NCBI GenBank assembly: GCA_023135025.1
Contig: JAGLTY010000086.1
Coordinates: 1 to 7,915, forward strand
DNA length: 7,915 nucleotides
Reading direction: 5' to 3'
Source: Bacteroidales bacterium
GTDB lineage: Bacteria > Bacteroidota > Bacteroidia > Bacteroidales > GCA-2748055
Under the pieces are notes generated by a model. The model was not told where the DNA came from. It saw only the letters and a program-made list of their open reading frames with translations, and did no database searches. Positions 6,255 to 7,915 of this stretch are shown piece by piece; position 1 is the stretch's first letter; each line of letters begins with the position of its first letter. The position numbers were made by a program, and so were the translations under genes.

Positions 6255-6868
6255 CACCCTCCCTCTACCCGCTTCTTTTTGGGGCGGGGGGCAATTTTTG
6301 GAAGCGCAGGGGCCGGCTGACTGCTGCTCTCCACAACGGCGCCTCCGCCCAGGGCCTGACCGGCACCTTTTCGGAAATCGTACTTGGCGATCTCTTCGTC
6401 CGGACTGGTTGATGGTGGTGCAGTGGGGTTCATAATGGTCTCCACCCAGTAGTTGAGTCCGCCCTGCAGCACGTAGTTGTTCTGGTATCCCAGCTGACGG
6501 GTGAGCATCCAGGCCTGGTTGGCATTTACCGTACCGTTAGAGTAGAATACATTGTAGCGCAGGTCCTGGTTGATATAATCCTTCCATTGATCTTCCAACA
6601 TCGAGGAGAGGGGGATATTGATGGCGCCAGGCAGATGAAACTTCTCATACTCATCCTCGCTGCGTACATCGATCAGCACCAGCGAGGGATCCTTACTAAC
6701 CAGCATATGGGCTACCTCGTCGGGCGAAAAGTACTGCATTCCGCTGTTTACATATTCCAGCAGGTCCTGGGGAGAAAGTTTATAAGGGTGGGTGGTATTG
6801 GCCGGAACTGCGGCCAGGATCAGTCCCAGGGGGATGATAATCAGGGCTAAATATAATCTTGGTTTCAT
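6251..6868 (-). CDS. Secreted rhodanese-like domain protein lacking the catalytic cysteine
   Basis: This is a 205-residue exported protein. Residues 1-23 form a signal peptide (MKPR, a hydrophobic core, then AVPA). A single rhodanese-like domain spans about 46-145, with LVLIDVRSEDEYEKFHLPGAINIPL at 63-87 as its clear signature and YVLQGGLNYWVE near the end. At the place of the active-site loop, where active enzymes have a Cys in a C-x-x-G-x-R/S pattern, it reads VFYSNGTVNANQAW (107-120). Ser110 or a neighbour replaces the Cys, so sulfur transfer by the usual mechanism is not expected. The C-terminus is a low-complexity tail rich in P, S, G and K (about 148-205) that ends in KKKRVEGGC. The ATG at 6868 has no Shine-Dalgarno. 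It lies 82 nt after the YeeE half-gene on the same strand, with no clear terminator between, so the cluster likely serves sulfur compound uptake or handling in the envelope. Confidence 0.92.
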   Translation of the reverse strand: MKPRLYLALIIIPLGLILAAVPANTTHPYKLSPQDLLEYVNSGMQYFSPDEVAHMLVSKDPSLVLIDVRSEDEYEKFHLPGAINIPLSSMLEDQWKDYINQDLRYNVFYSNGTVNANQAWMLTRQLGYQNNYVLQGGLNYWVETIMNPTAPPSTSPDEEIAKYDFRKGAGQALGGGAVVESSSQPAPALPKIAPRPKKKRVEGGC

Positions 6869-6950
6869 TGAACTATGTTTTATGTGTTAAATGCTTCAAT
6901 GTATAAACGGGCAAACTCCTTTTTTGTTTATTGTCGGCCTATCGGGCTGG

Positions 6951-7541
6951 TTAATACTCCTCCCGGGGGAACTTCTTTTCGGCCCATTCGCCAACCCAGA
7001 ACATGCCCATTGCCACAATAATGATCCCCAGTACCACTACTCCGTCTTTCAGGCCCAATGCATGGGGCAGGGTGGGAGTCCCTTTGAATGAACCTTTATA
7101 GAAGGGCTCCAGCAGGGGGTAGGCTTCCGCAAAAATGATAATTCCAAGGAACATTCCGCCAATAAAGAACATGGCATCGATTTTCCCGATGGAGGCACCA
7201 CAGAAGCTGGTTCCCGGACAGAACCCGCCGGTGATAAAGCCAGCACCCATAATGGCACCACCAATAATGGTCGACCAGAGGTAGGTGGGATTGACATAGA
7301 CCATATCGAGGTCGATCCAGTTAAACAGGCTCATAAAAAGCAGTCCCAGCATGGCCACAATGGCTGCGGTGAAGAATACCTTCAGCACCACGGTGTCGTA
7401 ACCGTAGAACATCCCGGCCAGTTTGCGACTGGAGGAGAAGCCGCTGCTCTCCAGCACAAATCCGAACCCGATTCCGATAAGGAAGGCCAGGAAAAAGTTG
7501 GTATTTTGAGTTATGATATCGTTTATAATTAATGGTCCCAT
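6951..7541 (-). CDS. YeeE/YedE-family transporter half-protein (thiosulfate/sulfur compound), downstream half
   Basis: This 196-residue polytopic membrane protein belongs to the YeeE/YedE family, whose best-known member (TsuA) moves thiosulfate across the inner membrane through conserved cysteines. Hydrophobic segments lie at about 16-33, 52-72, 88-106, 121-139 and 167-184. The motif FGFVLESSGFSSSRKLAG (26-43) is typical, and GGFCPGTSFCGASIGK (105-120) carries C108 and C114, the likely substrate-handling cysteines. The family's full-length proteins are about twice this size; here the two halves are separate genes, and the other half lies just upstream. The frame is open back to 7682, inside the upstream gene, so I chose the ATG at 7541 (MGPLIIND), 17 nt after the upstream stop. 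No Shine-Dalgarno is seen, so translation may be coupled. The exact substrate is inferred from family and from the rhodanese neighbour. Confidence 0.92.
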   Translation of the reverse strand: MGPLIINDIITQNTNFFLAFLIGIGFGFVLESSGFSSSRKLAGMFYGYDTVVLKVFFTAAIVAMLGLLFMSLFNWIDLDMVYVNPTYLWSTIIGGAIMGAGFITGGFCPGTSFCGASIGKIDAMFFIGGMFLGIIIFAEAYPLLEPFYKGSFKGTPTLPHALGLKDGVVVLGIIIVAMGMFWVGEWAEKKFPREEY

Positions 7542-7558
7542 GATCGTGATATATAATG

Positions 7559-7915
7559 TTAAATCCAGTTTTTCCTGAAGAACCAGGCAAGTGCAAATGC
7601 GGTTCCGAAAATAAATGCCATGGAGATAAAGCCTCCCAGGGAAAGTACACCCATGCCACTGAGAGCCGAGCCACTGGTGCATCCACGGCCCAGCTGCGAT
7701 CCGAATCCAAAGAGGATTCCGCCAATAACGGCGAAGATGATCCGGCGTTTGGAGGTGATTTTCGGGGAGTGCTCTACTTTAAATTTCAGGCGGTTGAAGA
7801 TGGCGCCAGAGATAAAGGCTCCCACAATGACCCCCAGCATCTGGAATACCAGCCACGATTTTAAGGGTCCTTCGGAGTACAATGCATCACACTCCGAAGG
7901 ACCCTTAAAATCGTG
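7559..7915 (-). CDS. YeeE/YedE-family transporter half-protein, upstream half (5' end missing)
   Basis: The frame is open from the window edge to a TAA at 7559, giving 118 codons without a certain start. Hydrophobic segments cover VFQMLGVIVGAFISGAIF, IIFAVIGGILFGFGSQ and LSLGGFISMAFIFGTAFALAWF. Between the last two is LGRGCTSGSALSG, the other conserved Cys motif of the YeeE/YedE family. This protein therefore pairs with the half-protein encoded next to make a complete pore. The first in-frame start would be a TTG at 7882, but family members usually begin with another membrane helix further upstream, so the true start is probably outside the window. Residues encoded between 7891 and 7915 come from the right arm of a perfect inverted repeat and may not be genuine, so the last trustworthy coding position may be near 7878-7890. 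The stop is followed after 17 nt by the next gene, in one operon. Confidence 0.88.
   Translation of the reverse strand, partial: HDFKGPSECDALYSEGPLKSWLVFQMLGVIVGAFISGAIFNRLKFKVEHSPKITSKRRIIFAVIGGILFGFGSQLGRGCTSGSALSGMGVLSLGGFISMAFIFGTAFALAWFFRKNWI
7854..7915. repeat. Perfect 25-bp inverted repeat with 12-nt loop, ending at the window edge
   Basis: The left arm at 7854-7878 (CACGATTTTAAGG...GGAGT) and the right arm at 7891-7915 are exact reverse complements, separated by ACAATGCATCAC. The left arm is normal coding sequence of the YeeE-like gene. The right arm ends exactly at the last base given, so the repeat may be longer. No T-run follows, so it is not a standard terminator. The likeliest explanation is a fold-back artefact at a contig end. 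A real cruciform or hairpin end is possible but less likely, because the structure sits inside a reading frame. Confidence 0.9.

Noticed and set aside
6869..6950. Possible terminator or small gene between the YeeE half-gene and the rhodanese gene
   Set aside because: Only a 3-bp stem (GCC...GGC) is visible with no T-run in the direction of transcription, and no frame of useful length exists.
7542..7682. N-terminal extension of the downstream YeeE half-gene
   Set aside because: It overlaps the upstream YeeE half in another frame and has no family similarity. The ATG at 7541 fits the family.

Overview
The window reads as a piece of a Bacteroidota (Bacteroidetes) chromosome, probably an uncultured or environmental lineage. 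The evidence is indirect. Most starts lack a clear Shine-Dalgarno sequence, one candidate promoter element fits the Bacteroidetes -7 type (TAnnTTTG), and a split YeeE/YedE transporter beside a secreted rhodanese-like protein is an arrangement I associate with that phylum. No rRNA, tRNA or CRISPR array is present, and no stretch over 300 bases lacks a gene.

Layout. (1) Positions 1-3699, minus strand, hold a tightly packed operon. Transcription runs from a 572-residue membrane lipoprotein of unknown function to a radical SAM protein with extra C-terminal cysteines, then a CDP-alcohol phosphatidyltransferase, then the start of a multi-spanning membrane protein that leaves the window (possibly a phosphatidate cytidylyltransferase relative). 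Each gene overlaps the next by 8-20 nt, so translation is probably coupled. (2) Positions 3700-3835 form a divergent intergenic region with two short perfect dyads. (3) Positions 3836-5374, plus strand, hold a complete YifB/ComM-family AAA+ ATPase. (4) Positions 5421-6082 hold a HigB/HigA type II toxin-antitoxin pair, more AT-rich than its neighbours. It is followed by a decayed copy of a second HigA C-terminus at about 6180-6254. (5) Positions 6251-7915, minus strand, hold a sulfur-related cluster. It contains two half-size YeeE/YedE transporter proteins (the upstream one cut by the window edge) and a secreted rhodanese-like protein that lacks the catalytic cysteine.

The last 62 bases form a perfect 25-bp inverted repeat whose outer arm ends exactly at the window edge. 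It lies inside the transporter reading frame and looks more like a fold-back at a contig end than biology.

The most interesting part is the lipoprotein / radical SAM / CDP-alcohol phosphatidyltransferase / membrane-enzyme operon. It suggests a radical-chemistry step tied to synthesis or modification of a phospholipid or other CDP-alcohol-derived membrane molecule. That is inference from gene order and has not been shown. The other points of note are the catalytically altered rhodanese with a Gly-Gly-Cys end, and the antitoxin remnant beside an intact HigBA locus.
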